Shown: positions 35,801-50,800, counted from the first letter of the stretch. The stretch is DNA of 64,000 nt from Camarhynchus parvulus (GCF_901933205.1 NC_044572.1:30886001-30950000), one strand, 5' to 3'. The notes: generated by a model not told the origin, from the letters alone. Made by a program: numbers and translations.

Positions 35801-38800
35801 TTCCATCAGCAAGACCATCATATTTGCCTAATAGCTCATCAGAATTCTTCTTCATTTTGAAATGAGATGGAGAAATGTATCTCGTCTGTTGATTTTATCA
35901 CCCTGTTTTATGTTACTGTTGTAACCTCTACTATTTAACTTTTCTAAAACATGTTTAAAACATCATCTTTTTAAAACATTTCAAACTCCCTGTTTTTAAG
36001 ACATTTCAAACATCATCTAAGATTAATTCAGTTTATATTTCTACTTGGAGTCTCATCTCAGTTAAGAAACCAAAGAATAGTGACAAGTCATTTTTAACTG
36101 CTATATCATGTTTTTTCAGGGAATCTGAAAACAATTCTACAGTCTGAGCGGACTAATCCTTCCTCTGCTCTTCAGAGGTTTCAGTAGGCAACAGACTCTT
36201 GAACTTAACAGTAATGCAGACTTGCAAGTGGAGGTTTAGGTGGGCAGTCCACTAGACCTTTGTTCTTTTTTTCTGCTTATTTCTCAAATAAAAGGCATTG
36301 GATAGATACTAAGTCCAAATGCAAAGCACAGGTTTACAGTGGACATTTAACTCCTCAAATATTATTCAGATCTGTTAAGAAAAGGAGATGATTTCAAGAA
36401 TTCCACTCCATTACTTGGTTTGATCCTATGTGCTCAGCTTTGGGAGCTTCAGTTTCAGCACCTAATTATATTCCTATACACCTTGGTAGGATTCCTATTA
36501 ATACAAAAAGGAAGTAAATGCTCAGTGCTGCAAATGAGACCAGTTTTATTTAGGCGTCTAAATATGCCCTTAGATGCTTAGGTTAAGTCACCTACATTTG
36601 AGAACTGTGGCTTTTCTGTTTAAATAACCTAATTTATAAGCTGAGTACTTGGGAGAGGAAGAGATTGATTAAATCCTGGAAGCATGCAATGATGTGGTTA
36701 CAGAAAGCTTTCTGTGCTTTTTTTACAGTACAAGACATGATAATTCATATTAATAGGGCTTCCAATTATTTAGGAAGTGCTATATTTAGCAGCTAAGCCC
36801 CTAAATAGCTATACAATGGAATTATGTTGAAAATGGATGTACTTCATTGAAATGGATGTACTGCAAATATACAGTACCTAAAAATAGCTCCATATAATGC
36901 AACATAATAAAGCTTACACAGAATGGCAGCATTTCATTTTCCAGAATCTCTTTCTCGTATAAAACTGAAAACTGAATACATCTCTTGCCAATTGTAAACG
37001 TTAACACATACAGTAGCATTTGAGGAGAAACAGAACAAATAAAGGAGGATACACAACTCACTTTTTCTGCCATTTCATGGGAGTGATGCAATGAATGTTC
37101 CCTTTCTGAGAACATTCTCCTTTGTTCATAGCTGGCTAGCCGACAAGTGAGCCATGAAGAAAGGGTGCAACCACCAATTCCAATGCATGCAAGAGACATG
37201 GAGGCAAGATGCAAAGAATATAGAGCAGATGACTTCTTTGTCAGAGCACGAAGAAATTGAAAATTTAAGATTCCTCCTATTAGTCCACAGATGCAACAGG
37301 CAGAAAAAAGTATCATCTGTCAGGAGAGACAAGAGAGGTTATGTCACAGTAATATTTTTCAGAAATTGATTAATGCATATAAAATATGAGATTGATATAG
37401 TTTAATGAGTAGGTAAAGTTAAAACCTATTCAATGTAAGGACTGCTAGGACACAAAACTGATTTCCAGCTGTTCATGCAAAACAGTAACATGACAGAAGG
37501 CATCATAATATTCTATTGTGCAGTTTATCACCCTGCCTCAGGAGTGAATGCCTCATGTATTTGTAGTGAATCTCTCTTTCTTTGTGTGCATTCTGACTGT
37601 GCCTCCTGCTCAGTTATAATTTATTCAGTCAGATAGCTGATTGGAGGCTTTCTGCAGCTTTTGTGGGGTCTTTGAAAGTGTTCAAGGTGAATGTGCTGGT
37701 CAAAGAACCAAAAAAAACAACAAAGGAATCTGTGATGCTGCTTTACAGAAGGTCAGTTTGGTGACTACATGGTTGGTGGGTCAGTTTGGTTGATTTTAAC
37801 TTGAGTAAACTGTTCCTGGGAATTTTAGAAATCTGTCAAACAGGCTGCAATCAATGAGACATTTTTAAAGACCTCCTATTGCTTTTAGTCACAAAGATGC
37901 ACTGGTTCAGCATGTGCATTAACCTCAAATGATTCAGGAGCAAAAGACCTTATGGAGACAGTGTTAAATGATTGTCTTATTCACTTCCCTTGATACTGCT
38001 GACCTGTCAGAAGATGATCTAGATGGGCATTTAACATTTCTCGATATGGCTTTGTATATGTACTTATCTACTCTGGTGGCAGAAATTTATGGAGCCTTAC
38101 AGACTAGTTCTGTACACAACCTGCATGAGAATGTCCTCAGGAATGTGGCACTGAGGATGTATTTTGCAGTCCACTGGCAAGGGACTATTACATGAGACCT
38201 CTGGAACAGATGGCTTTTAGAAACTGGTTATAGTACACATGTTTTAAGAAATGGGACTGTCATTTTAACAGAGTTTAGGATTGATATTTAAAAAAAATGG
38301 AAAGAACTTTTGATTCCCATCACACTTATGCTTGTTTATGTGACTTCCATCTGTATGTGAGAGAATAATCAAGCTGACAGAAAATTAGGACTGGCATTAT
38401 CACTTAAAATAAGATCATGTCTTTAACATAGAGTTCTGCTTTTACTTGTTGAGTAATTACACCATTTTGCTGCAGTCAGAAAATTAGTGTACCTGAAGAG
38501 ACATCTTCCATCACTTTAAAACTTACATACGCGTGTTTCAGATTGCTAAACAAACTTGCTAAACACTTAACAGCTATGATATCTAGAAACAAACTTGGTC
38601 AGCAACCTTAATGAGATGGCAGCCCAGTGCTGGCTTTTGAAGGAGAGAGGATGCAGTCCAGTGACATTATTGAGAAGCATTTATTGACTTGACATAAATC
38701 TATGTCAAGTGATTTGTGATCCAAGTTTATCCAGATACAGACAAACAGGGATGTATGGCTTAAATAGCATGACCTACATAGGCCATTTCAGAACTGCCTT

Positions 38801-41800
38801 GTTTTTTGTGACTATTCCAAAGTGCTGATTGCTTCTTTTAGATTGCCAACTTGTAATTTTTCTAATTGTTTATCAAAAACCCTTGCATGCAGAAAGCCCC
38901 CAGTAAAGATTTCAAATTAGATAGGCAAGCCTTTCAAATACTTATGTGTTATGGATGCAGTGGAAAAACTTACGACAAGTCCAGATTTTTTTTTGGCGCA
39001 CAATATTCCACATACGCAGCAAAGCAGGAACTGCGAAAAACAAGAAACCAAACAATTATTTCATCATTTAAGGTACATAGTTCAAATCCCACTGTGTTGC
39101 TGTGGTGGTGGCCACAGTTCAGGCAATGTCAGCATTTTTGTCACAAACCTTATGTTTCAGGAGGTTGTAACTCAACCATAAACACTCTTACCGGATAAGA
39201 AACTGGAATGAGAAGTCCTAGTGACCATAAGTCACGAGAAAAGAAAGAAATATGAATTTTAAGCTGCTTAGGTAAGAAAGTTGGAAAAAAATCCCCAGTG
39301 TGGCAAGCACAAAAATGTCTTTTAACTGTTTTATTTTTCTCTCAGAAGAGTTTAGCCAGGTGCTAGTCAGTGATCCAAATCATCTACTTCTAAGCATAGC
39401 ATTGGGACTTAATGCCCTGATCCTACCATCTGAACCACTGAAGGATCACATATGGATCGTTGTCTTCAAGAGTGTGGAACTCTGGGCAAGAATATAATTC
39501 AGTCATGTCTGTGGGTGCAGGTGTAAATATCAGTACGTCTGTTGGTGTGACTACTCTGGGCATGCAGAAAGATCTGTTTCAGACTCTTGATGGCCCAATT
39601 TGCAAGAGAGAGCATGAAGGTATCTGTACTTTTTTTTTTTTATGTCATTCCCTCACATAAACTGATTTGCTAATTGTAGCACTAAGCATTAGGCAAAAAT
39701 TAATCACCAAAACCAGAAAAATGCCTACCAGCTGATAAAAATAGATGATAATGCTTAATAGTGACCTCTGTCAAAGACCAGTGATGTCCTCTGATGTCTT
39801 TTTCCTCCTACAGAAAAGTTTGAGGATAAAAACAATGAATAGTCCCCAGGGAAGCAGTCAGGGTAGGAACAACAGTAGTTGTATGAAAGGAATAAGGCCT
39901 TCTCCAGGTGTTAGTAACACTGTCAAAAGATTTCCTTCTACCTCATAAAGTCTTTTATTAAGAAAGCTATGCTACCTATTTCCAATAAAGCTAACCCTAC
40001 TCCCCCATTGGGAAGTAATTTTATAGTTTTAAAACTGTATTTTTCTCCACTATTTTTGCATTGAGATGGTAATTCTAGCAAAAGGCTCTGCTTGACCCTG
40101 ATTTAGAATTAAATCACAGAAAAGACCTGGCTGTTACATAAGAAATCAAAAAAAAAAAAAAGCCAAACCAAAACCCCAAAAACCAAACCCCTAAGAGGTT
40201 CAATAAAGCATTCAGGGTCTGTGTAATATATTGCAGGTACTTCTTATTTAAACTCTAAAATTTTGCAACTTCACTATTTCAGCTGAGGAGTTGCCTTAAC
40301 TCATAGTTCTCCATAATGAATGTAGATAAATTGTGTATATTTACTTTTATACTAAGCATGGGATGTGAATTTAATACCAATCAGATTATAGAGACGGCTG
40401 GGTCACATGGACCAGGGTGCTGAATGGCTCAGGACATACCAGAAGGCACAACTGGTAATTGCTGCTAGAACCCACTGACTGGAATAACAATAAAACAAAG
40501 CAAATCACCAAGGGACAGTGCTCCTTCTGCACTTTCCCACAGGCAAAGAAGATTTCAGCTCATCACATCTGCTTTGTAAGTGTTCGCTCAGGCTTTCTGT
40601 GAAATTTTGGGGTTTTACTCCCAGTCCTGTTAGTGCAGATTGCTTTCAACCGAAGGCACGCTTCAGATTTCCACACATCGTGTTTTGTATTTCTCAAAAT
40701 GCAGAAACCTCAAATGAAATTTGTTGAAGACATCTTTGTAATTAAGTTCTATTCAGTCAGATTTGATAAAGTGGATTAATAATATATTTTCTCTCTGTAG
40801 TGATTGAATAGGATTGAAAGGAAATTTTTGTATATAGAAAAATTAATTAGTGTTGGAAGATATCATCATAGATAGTTTTAACTTGTTAACTAGTTTAAAA
40901 ACCTGTGTGTTTGATAATTTACATTTAAAGCTGAAAGAGCATGAAAGTCAAGGTCACCCATTTTTTCAGGAATGCTTTAATTCTGCTCCAATTTGAGTCA
41001 ATAAAGCTAATCTATGAGCCCCAATGTACCAGCTTTTCAAAACAAGGGATGACTATTCCATTTAAAGCACTTGACTACCTGGAGTAAAAATCTGTATGCA
41101 GTAGTTAAATGTACATTAAGTTTGCTAATGATACTAGACTAGGAGACACCATAGACTGTTAAGTGTAGAGAAGCCTTACAGAGAGATGTGAATAGACCTG
41201 AGAGCTGGGTAATTACCAATCATGTGACATTTAACAAGAGCCAAGTGCTGGATTCTGCACTAGGACAGTGTAATCCTGGTTATACATAAATACTGGGGGT
41301 CAAGAGATTGGAAAGCAGCCACAGGGAAAGAGGTCTGAGTGTCTGGCTTGATGAAAAATTGAATGTGAGTCAGCAGTGCCCTGGCAGCAAAAAAGGCCAA
41401 CCATGCCCAGGGATACATCAAGAACAGCATCACCAGCTGGTGGAAGGAAGTGATTGCCCTGCTCTATTCTGCTCTGGTGCAGCTCCTTCTTGAGCACTGT
41501 GTGCAGAGATGGATGCCTCAGTATCAGAAAAGCATCAAACTGTTAGAGTGTTCAGAGGAGGATGACCAAGATGGTGAAAGACCTTAAGGGCAAGACTTAT
41601 GAGGAGCAGCTGAGGTCACTTGGTTTGAAAAGACTGAAGAAGAGAAGGCTGAGGGGTGACCGCTACACAGTCTAGACCTTTCTCAAGGCAGGCAGAGGAG
41701 AGAGAGGTGCTGATCTCTCTTTGATGATCAGTGATCACAAGGAAATGGAGTGAAGTTTCATCAGAAGAAGGTTCTTCACTGTGAGGGTGGTCAGCCACTG

Positions 41801-44800
41801 GAACAAGCTTCCCAGGAAAGGGATCATGGCACCAAGACTGTCAGAGGTCAAGAGTACTCTGGATGCTGCTATTAGTCTTATGATTTAGTATTAGGTAGTC
41901 CTGCAAGGAGCATGGAGTTGGACTTGGTGATCTTTATGGGTCTCTTATAAGTTGAGAAATTCTACAATTTTATGATAATATTGTATCATATCATGTATAC
42001 TCTGTATGTGCTTTCTCTCTCTACATCTACAGTGTTTGTAGATATAGGCAAGGAATAACATGTCCCACAGTTAAAGAGCTAAAAGTGTTCTTTGTATTCT
42101 AACTCAGAGGAATTGGATATTCATGCTTCCTCCACATTCTTCTGCTTAATCTTGAGGTCATGCTGAAGTTTTATAATCCTTATGACTATGAGGTAAACAA
42201 GTTGTGAAACCGAATGCACTCAAGTGCCTGAATATGTTAAAAAACCTTGGAAGAAAAGTATTCGGGCAGTAGCAAAGGATTAATGTTATTTAGGTTGGGT
42301 TTTTTTTAAGATGACAGTGTATTGCATTCATGGAGAAGAGGATTGCCCAAAACCTAGTATGGATATTTATTTATGTCAGCATGCATTCCAGGCTATTATA
42401 CCTCATGCAAAGCTTTGAAACTTCTGAGCCAAGTTCATGACTCTCTCCTAAGGCTGATTCACTGGAAACAGTGGAAACCTGCTCTATGAAGAGACTATTA
42501 GTAATACCTGTGGCTCAGGAACACTGCTCATGCAGAATTTCTTTGTCCAAGCTTTCTAATGTGGAGACATCTAGAATGGTTAGGATTTCAGTGAGATATT
42601 ATGTAATTGACTCTAGTCTCTACTTTTTAAGAGCATAGCGACTAGCAACTTAAAAGTTTTTTCTTTTGTTTTTCTATTTTTTTTTTTTTTTTTTGTTTTT
42701 TGGGGTTCTTTTTGTTGTGGTGTTATAGGAATGTCCTGCAAAATTTTTGATGTCTCAGTGTTGTGATCAGCAGTAGTGAAAAGTGGATGGGAGAAACTAC
42801 ACTGGCCCGTTGTACCAGAAAAAGCATGAAGTAAAAATTAGATTGAAAGTGTCCTTTACTTAGAATCTTCTATTTTATAATACTGCCAACTGGAATGCAG
42901 CCACCAGGGGCTCTGTTGTCTTGACACTCTATCTGTTCTTGGCTATTTTGAAAGACTTCATGTCAATGTGTTGTAACAGTAAAACTTGGTTTGTGACTGT
43001 TGAGCTACTCTGGACTACAGTTTACCCTTGACTAACTAATACTGTCATGGTGAGGACTTGCTCCTTTCTACTTGATCATTTATTCTCCTTAATGAATTTT
43101 TACCAGCCAATCTCATGGACTTTTAAAATGTAATTATATTTTCTAACTATGTATTTTCTAACCATTTAACCTAACTTACCTGACGTAAGTTAGGCAAACA
43201 GACTTATACTGAAAATACAGTAAATCAGGAGTGGAAAAGGAATATATCACTGAAGATAAGCTTCTTGTAAGAATTAGAGAAAAATAAGAAAGCTCTGTTA
43301 TTGAAGTGTTCACAACTTATGCAGAGAATAAGGCTAAAATATTTCATTAAGGATAAGCTAAGCTAATAAGCCCTAGAAAATGCCCTGGAGACCAGAGAGG
43401 GAACTTCAGCTGGAACTTTTTTAAACATATGTCTCATTGTTGGACTTCCATTTAAATTATTATTCATAATTTAAAAAAGCATAAAATGCTAAAAGACTGA
43501 AAGGCTCACTTAAAAACCTACATAGATCACCAGTTACACCCAGACCCTATTGACGATAGGGTTACTTTTGGTTTCAGACTTATTCATTTCTCCTGTACAC
43601 ACATGTATAGGAGGTATGTTTTGCATCAAGACTAGCAGAGAAGCCTTGTATTGAAACTGTTGGTGTCAGTCCAGAGAAGGGCCAGGAAGTTGGTAAGAGG
43701 GCAGGAGCACCTCCCCTAAGAAGTTAGTTGGAGAAAGTTTAGGCTGTTCAATCTGGAAGAAGAGAAGGTTCAGAGATTCACATATTATTCTGAGCTGGAA
43801 GGGACCCACAAGTGTCATTGGGTTTGCGTGGAGACCTCATAGCAATCTTCCAATATCTGGGAAGCTGGAGAGAGACTCTGCATCAGGAACTGTAGTTACA
43901 GGACAAGGAGTATAGAGGTAACTGGAAGAGGGGAAATTTAGGCTAGATATTAGGAAGAGATTCATTGCTGTGAGGGTGATGAGGCACTGGAACAGGTTGC
44001 CCAGAGAGGCTGTGGGTGACCAAACCCTGGCAATGTTTAAGGCCAGGTTATACAAGGCCTTAAGCAACCTGGTCTAGTAGGAGGTGTTCCTACCCATGGC
44101 AGGGACAGCTTGGTCTAGATGATCTTTAAGGTCCCTTCCAATCCTTATTGTTTGATTCTGTGATTCTATGAGTTTATGCGAATGTATCATCAAGTAATAG
44201 ACAAGGGCATAACCCCTCTTGGGTGAATGGCAAAAAATCCAAAGATACTACAAAGCACAAAACCTACTTAGAGACTGAGTGCCTCAATCCCACTTTCAGT
44301 GATGATTTACCATGGACCCACCAAAGTCAGAGTAGCTCTGATAGCACCAGTGTCATTGTAAGGTAGTGTCTGTTTGTCTGTGGCGTTTTTGTCATTCACG
44401 CTGCAGCTGTACCTGCTGATGTTCCATATGCATATTGGAAAATTTCTTTTTGTCTGTTCAACTTTGGAAAAGAACCCCAAAGACCTCCCAGAAAGAAGAA
44501 TGTTTATTTTGAGACTGCTTTAATTTCCTTTATATTGAATATTGCCTTGAAACAAAATCTCAGATCCAAAACCCCATAAATTTTGGTAAGAAGGCTAAAA
44601 TCTCAATTTATATTCAAGCTCTGTGGTTTGGATCTATCCCTATTTCATATTTTCTGGAACAAAAGACTTGGCTTCTTTCACTTCCTTCTGGAAAATGGGT
44701 ACTTTGTCCCTGGTAGTCTGAAAAAGATTCAGTTTTAGTTAATCTGCAGGAAGCCAAAGATTTGGTTTTTTCCATCAGGCAGAAGAAAAGGAACTATTTT

Positions 44801-47800
44801 TATTTTATATCTTGAAGCTAAGAAACCTTTCTGTCTTATGTTTTGAAAAGGCAAAAGCAATGGTGAGTGTAATTCCCTTGAAAAAATGAAAACTGCTCAT
44901 AGAAAAATTTCCTGGACACGGGCTGAACAAAATAGTAGAGAAAACTTGTTGAATATAAGGACAGCTTGATCCCTAGTCATTGTTGATGACAAAAAAGACA
45001 GCTAAATTGTAGAGACTGTATGGGAAGTCCTCTGTAGGTCATCCATATGTATCTGATGAAACAGAGGAAGGGAAATTATTCCAAAATGGAATGTAACAAA
45101 GTGAAAAAGCAAGTGTATCATGCCTAGTCAAATGACACTCTACTTGGAAGACTAAACCAACAAGACAGAATTAATAGATTCACTTTTATCTACCCTTGTC
45201 AGGTAGTAAACTAGAAAATTCTGTGTTTTTACACTAAAGCAGCATAAGCATGTGACTTTCAGGACAATAACTAGGAATTTGAAATAAGTAATGTAAAGAA
45301 AGAAAGATTCTATTTAATAATGTTGTTTCAACTCCATCCAAATGAGAAAAAAGCTGAAATCTCTAATGGATGAACTAAGCAGATATCTCTAATTGTAACT
45401 CTTATTCAAAGCAGTATTTCAGAACAAGGATTAAATATTCTTAGCACAGACATAAAGGGCACAGAATCTACTAATGAAAACAAAGACATCAAACTAAATA
45501 AAAATTACAGCAGGCAAAAAGATCAAGCCTAGGTACCAGGTTTGCCTATTAACTCCACAGAGAAACACAATAATCTTTCGCAAAAAGGGGATGGAAATTT
45601 CTAATGATGTTGCTGTCCCATGCAAGTGACTGTAGGGACAGCAATGTCTAGCTGGCTGAAAGGCATCCAGATGCAGAACCAGAAGCAGCAACATTGCCAA
45701 AACCCAACCTTGTGTCTCACCAAATCTGTCATGCTGAGAGGGGAGGCTTAGTTATAACTGAGGCATAGTGTTAAATCATGTCTAATGTGAGCCAATACCT
45801 TGTCTGGCACTGTGCTATTGGGTCTTACCAGACCAGGTGCTGCTACCCTTCCCACTGATTCAAGCTATATTCAAGCAGTTTAAATTCTATCCCAGTCCCT
45901 GTGATTAGTGTTTCCACTCATCTGATTATAGACCTTCAAACATGCTTTAAAAATGGGAAATGGTTTTTAGAAACAATCAAGGAAATTAAGAAGTGTGTTT
46001 CTGAATCTGACATCGGTGATTCAAAAAGCCTCCTCCCACCTATAAAAACACTTAAATTATCAGCACAAAATAATAATATTTACTTTTTGTTTGTTTAGAG
46101 CCTATCAGAATAACAAATAAAAAGAATGCTTTTTTTTTTTGCTCTGTATCAAGCATTTGGTTTAGAGTGTGACTGCTTACATCTCAAAAAAGTAATATAT
46201 GAAAGATTATTCCCTGCAGGTGAACTACAGTCTTATAGTAGGAAAACATTTAAGCATATGCTTAAGTCAGTCTATATACAACAGATCCACTAAATACAAC
46301 CCAGGAGCTAGATGGAACTTCTTCCAGGTTTTTATGTGCCTCTGGAGTCTCCAAATGACAAAAAAACCCTACTGAAAGACCTCAGCTGAATTCAGTGAAT
46401 TGTCCTGGCTCCATGCAAGGCAAGAAGCTTCCACCCTTGGTATGCCCTTCCCTATCTATAGGTGCAGAACTCTTTCCAGCTTCTACTGAGCTCACTGAAA
46501 GTCCTGTGATTAATTTCATCACGAGTGGGAGCCAAACAGAAATATGGTCAGTTTGATGAAAATGCAATGCATATGTTAAAACAAAGTAGGATCACATCTG
46601 CATTTTGTCTGCATGCTAAACAATAATGTGATTTTTTTAGTGCTGTTTTTGAAAAAAAAAAATTGACTCTTCTTTCCAAAAGAAACTTGGCAACAGTAAA
46701 ATCTAGATGTAAAATCTTGTGGTTTAAAATTTCAGGCCACCAACATCGATTTAACAGTCTAAAAAGGTTTTGTTGCTCTGGGAAAGTCCATACAGACTGA
46801 CACTTTTTCTTTTCCTTCAAATCTTGGATCAAAAAAATTAAAGTAATTTAAATCAAATATTTCAAGTGCCAGCTTGGAACAAATTTCTGTAGCCAAATGC
46901 ACATTTTTAATGGGCAGGCAGACTTCCACTGTGATAAAATCACAAATCATGGAAACAGTAATTCTGCCTCTATCTACAGACGGGCAAACAGACCAACATA
47001 CAGAAAGTGCATAACTCTCAAATACATTCAGATATTTGCCTTTATAAGGGAAGAAATTATTACTCTAGAGGGGCATAGCCATAAGTGAATCATCGAGTAT
47101 CTCTCTTGCATATGAAGATAGATGGCATATTTGTCTAAAGATGTGGCTTTTGTCTCTCATTCTCTCTCTCTCTGTGAGGGAGACTCATTTACAGCAAGGA
47201 TTTATTCACCACTGCAGGATAAATAAGGATAAATTACACAAATGTATGTGTGTGTATATGAATATCTATTCACTACTCATAGTGAGAGTGATGAAACCAC
47301 TGTGTTCTAAATATAGATGGAGAAGCATGTGACCATTAAAAAAAAACCAAACTGTGAATATATTTTGGTTGATTATCTTCTGACTTTTGTTGTTTGTGCA
47401 AAAGCCTTTACTATGGATGCTGTCATTCCTGCTATGTTATTGTTAGTGGTTCAGCGTTCTCATTGGTTGAATTATTCTATAGTACATCATATAACTGAAT
47501 TGGAATGGTGGATTTCAGAAATATCCCTCAGTTTCTGGGAAACAAAGAAATCTGGGAGACACTGGTTACAGCCTGTAGAATAGTTTATCCCAGTACAAAC
47601 AACAAACAGAAAGAAATTTAGAGATCACCAACATGTGCACTTCAGGGTATTCGGGACTGTTTTTATTGTGGGCTTGTTTTAGTTTTTAGCATTTTTTTCA
47701 ATTTAACAGCCATGGCCTATTTTAAAAAGAACAGATTGGTGATGATGTAAACTGGTTAGTTGTCTTCACATGCTCCAGATAATTTGAGAAGACAGTCACA

Positions 47801-50800
47801 CCTTCAGTTGTTTTCTTATGGCTACTTTTTAAACAACTTGTACGATCTTAATCCAATTCAGCTCCAATGAGAACAACAGACTTGAAACTTCTTTTTACCA
47901 TTTTTATGTATTTTTTGATACAGATATTGCCTAGGCTTTCAATTTCTTCATTCTGGTGTACTCTACTTTCCCTGGCTTGCTTATACATAATGCAGGGCAT
48001 GCAATGATCAGGGTACTTCAGCCCATGCTTAACTTCACTTGTATCCATAATGCTATGGATGGAATTCATGTGGTTAAAATTAAGTATGTTAGTAAATAAT
48101 CTGTCTGCATGGAGGCAGTGAACAATAAAAACATCTCTTTTAATAGAGAAGCTAATGCTTGTCAAGTGCAAACCATCATAGGGAGGCAAGTATAGAAGAT
48201 AGAATGTGCATGATTTTTAAGATGCCCAAATTTTAGGAATTCAGGTTAAGGTTTCCATGGTGATGCTATCTTCATCTACTTCCTTATGAACTTGGGTCTC
48301 TGCTGAGTTCCACCCACATAAAAGGATAGAACAGGGTCAAAGGTTTTCTGTGCATTTCCAAGTAAATTGCAACAGGAAGAATGACACTGTTCAACTTAAG
48401 TGTTTTGTATCTAACATGTCAAAGAATTAGTTTTTCTTTAATGTCCCCTTCTTTTCCTTAGCGTTCACTTCTCAAAGGCAAACCCTGATTCAAGGGTGTG
48501 AATTGGGAAAAAAACCAACATATTTTATGCAAGACATATCTTTTAATACCAGCAACATGAGCCCAGTGTAAGCTACAGTGAGCAGAAAGGTGGCTTATGC
48601 CACTTCTGCAGCAGGACAATCCTCAGGATTGTCCAAACAAACCTTTGACCAATTGTTTAAATTTTAAAGTAGTTACCCATGGCCCTAAGTATCCTTGGAG
48701 AACAGTAAATCTCTGGCCCCTTTCTTGGCCTGCCTGCCTCAGCTGCTAGTCCCCTAGTCAGAAGAATGCAACCTAACAGTTTGAACTGCTAGAGTAGTAC
48801 AAAGAGAGTGGTATAATTATGACAATTTATCTTCAGTTCAATGAAAAGTAAGTCAGCCTTTAGAAACATGTCACCCCACTCTGCACGTCACTTTGATTTT
48901 CTAATTTCCTCTGCTACATGAAGCATAAGGTTCCTTCTTCCACTTTGCTTTTTCTTTGAGGCCTCTCTCTGCCTATTCAACCTGCAGTTTTTGCTCAGTT
49001 CCTAGAACCTGATGTCTGCCTTTGCTGGCTCTGGTTGTGGGCATCCTTTGCCCATTTGTTATATCTGCAAACAAGTCCCTTTGGGTTACCTTCATGCTTC
49101 TGCACTCACATATGAGAATAATTTCCTATAAATATCTGCAAAACCTTTTCACTGTCCTCTGTCTTTCTCTAAAACTCTACCTATGAACAGCTCTAAAGCA
49201 GCCAGACTGCTGGTGTGTTAAGGCAACCACCTGTTATACCACTCAGTTTGTTTTTTCTTCATACTCCCTTACACCCTTTTACACTGTATCTGTCTCTTAC
49301 TATGATTATAATGTCCTTGGAAGCCAGTATCTAACATAACAGAATCTTACTCTATGCCTAGTACAAACTCTGGGGTAACAGCATAAACATGAATGAGGCA
49401 GTTATGCAGGAAATGTGCATCGTCATGAAATGATATCAGCTGTGATAGCTTGTCACAAAATGCAATCACTGCATAAAATACTGATCTCACTGACTGATCA
49501 AAGCTCTTTGACCTCAGTGAAACCCAGGAAATTGATCTTTGCCATTAAATCTTCAAATAGACATGTGGTTTTAGGTAATTTTTTTCTTCATAAACAATGA
49601 TCAGAAACCTCCCTTTTTGAAGTGATTCTGATAAAATCATTACCTGTTGGCCTGGTAATGTCACTACCTGTCTGATCTAGTCTTCATTTTCATTTCTCAC
49701 CTACCTGTTCTGCAGTGCAGAATTATATGTGTGCTTTTATACTGCCAAAAATATTTATCACTGTTGTCAATAATTAATAATTATTGACAGGGAGAATATT
49801 ACATGAAGCACTTTGTCTGAATTAATCTATAAATTAGAGGAGGTAATGCTGGTGAATAATCAAGAGTGTTTTACATTTATCATGTTATCTGAAGCTAAGC
49901 AAACAATCCTTTTTAGAAATACTGCTGTACAATACAAGCTGGCCAAAACCAGCTTTGGACTTCAAAAATGCCCACTCATGTTTAGACTGAATATTCAACA
50001 TTTCCTATTCTTTGTTTCATAAATATAAATAACCTTTTGGAGGAAAATTCTTCCTAGAAACATGCATATCTCAAACTGGAAAAATAAGAAACATTTTTGA
50101 GAAGTGAAAAATGCTCTGTGATAAGAACATGCTGCTTCTATTAACCCATTACTGGGTTTTCATTTTTTTTTTTTGTTCATTTTACAAGAAGCTCAAGGCA
50201 TCCGGTACATGAGAACATCTTTCTCCATTTCTTTCCCAATGCTTCTTTCTATTTTTCTTCCAAAAACTCAGGACTCAGCTGACATACCCTTGACATTAAT
50301 TTAAAGCACCTTTTGACAGTCTCCTCATCATGGACAGGGCTGTTCTTTTGAAAAAGCAAAACTCGCAGTCAATTTAAAGACTGTAAGCTATGGCCCGGGT
50401 TTCACGCCAAGCATCGGGCTTTCCCAGGTGTGAGAAGGGGTTCAGAGAAAGTTCAGTTGCTCAGAGCAAGACTGAAAAACGGCAAGGAGCGAGAAAGAAG
50501 AGGTTTCCCGCCGCCCAACACACACGTACATCCATCTGTCCCCGCCGTGCCTCCCCCTCGCCCCACGACTCTGCAGACCGTACCCCAAGCACATCGGAAA
50601 TGGACCCGGCGCGGCCGGCGCAGCATGCACTCGCGGGAGGGAAAGGAAGGGAAGGGAAGGGAAAAGGGGATGCCTTCGCACGGTCTGATCATCACAATAA
50701 AGAGTTAAAGAGAGAGTGAAATGGCTAACGTACACACACCCCGCTCCATACCGGAGAAGAGTCTCCCAGCTGAGGTTTATGCTCTGTGAGGACCAGGCTG

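Larger units (their letters stand above)
39031..50733 (-). other. TMEM196 intron 1
   Basis: 11.7 kb between donor GTACGT and acceptor TTTTTCGCAG. It holds two sense-plus CR1 fragments (antisense to the gene), a poly-T tract, A-rich blocks, small inverted repeats (about 43169-43194 and 49763-49790) and, at the exon 1 end, part of the CpG island with a GGGAA purine repeat. No extra coding exon seen. Confidence 0.7.

Noticed and set aside
36822..37061. Continuation of the TMEM196 exon 3 frame for 79 more residues
   Set aside because: A good donor (GTGAGT) follows the AEK codons and the next in-phase exon restores the known C-terminus, so this stretch is intron.
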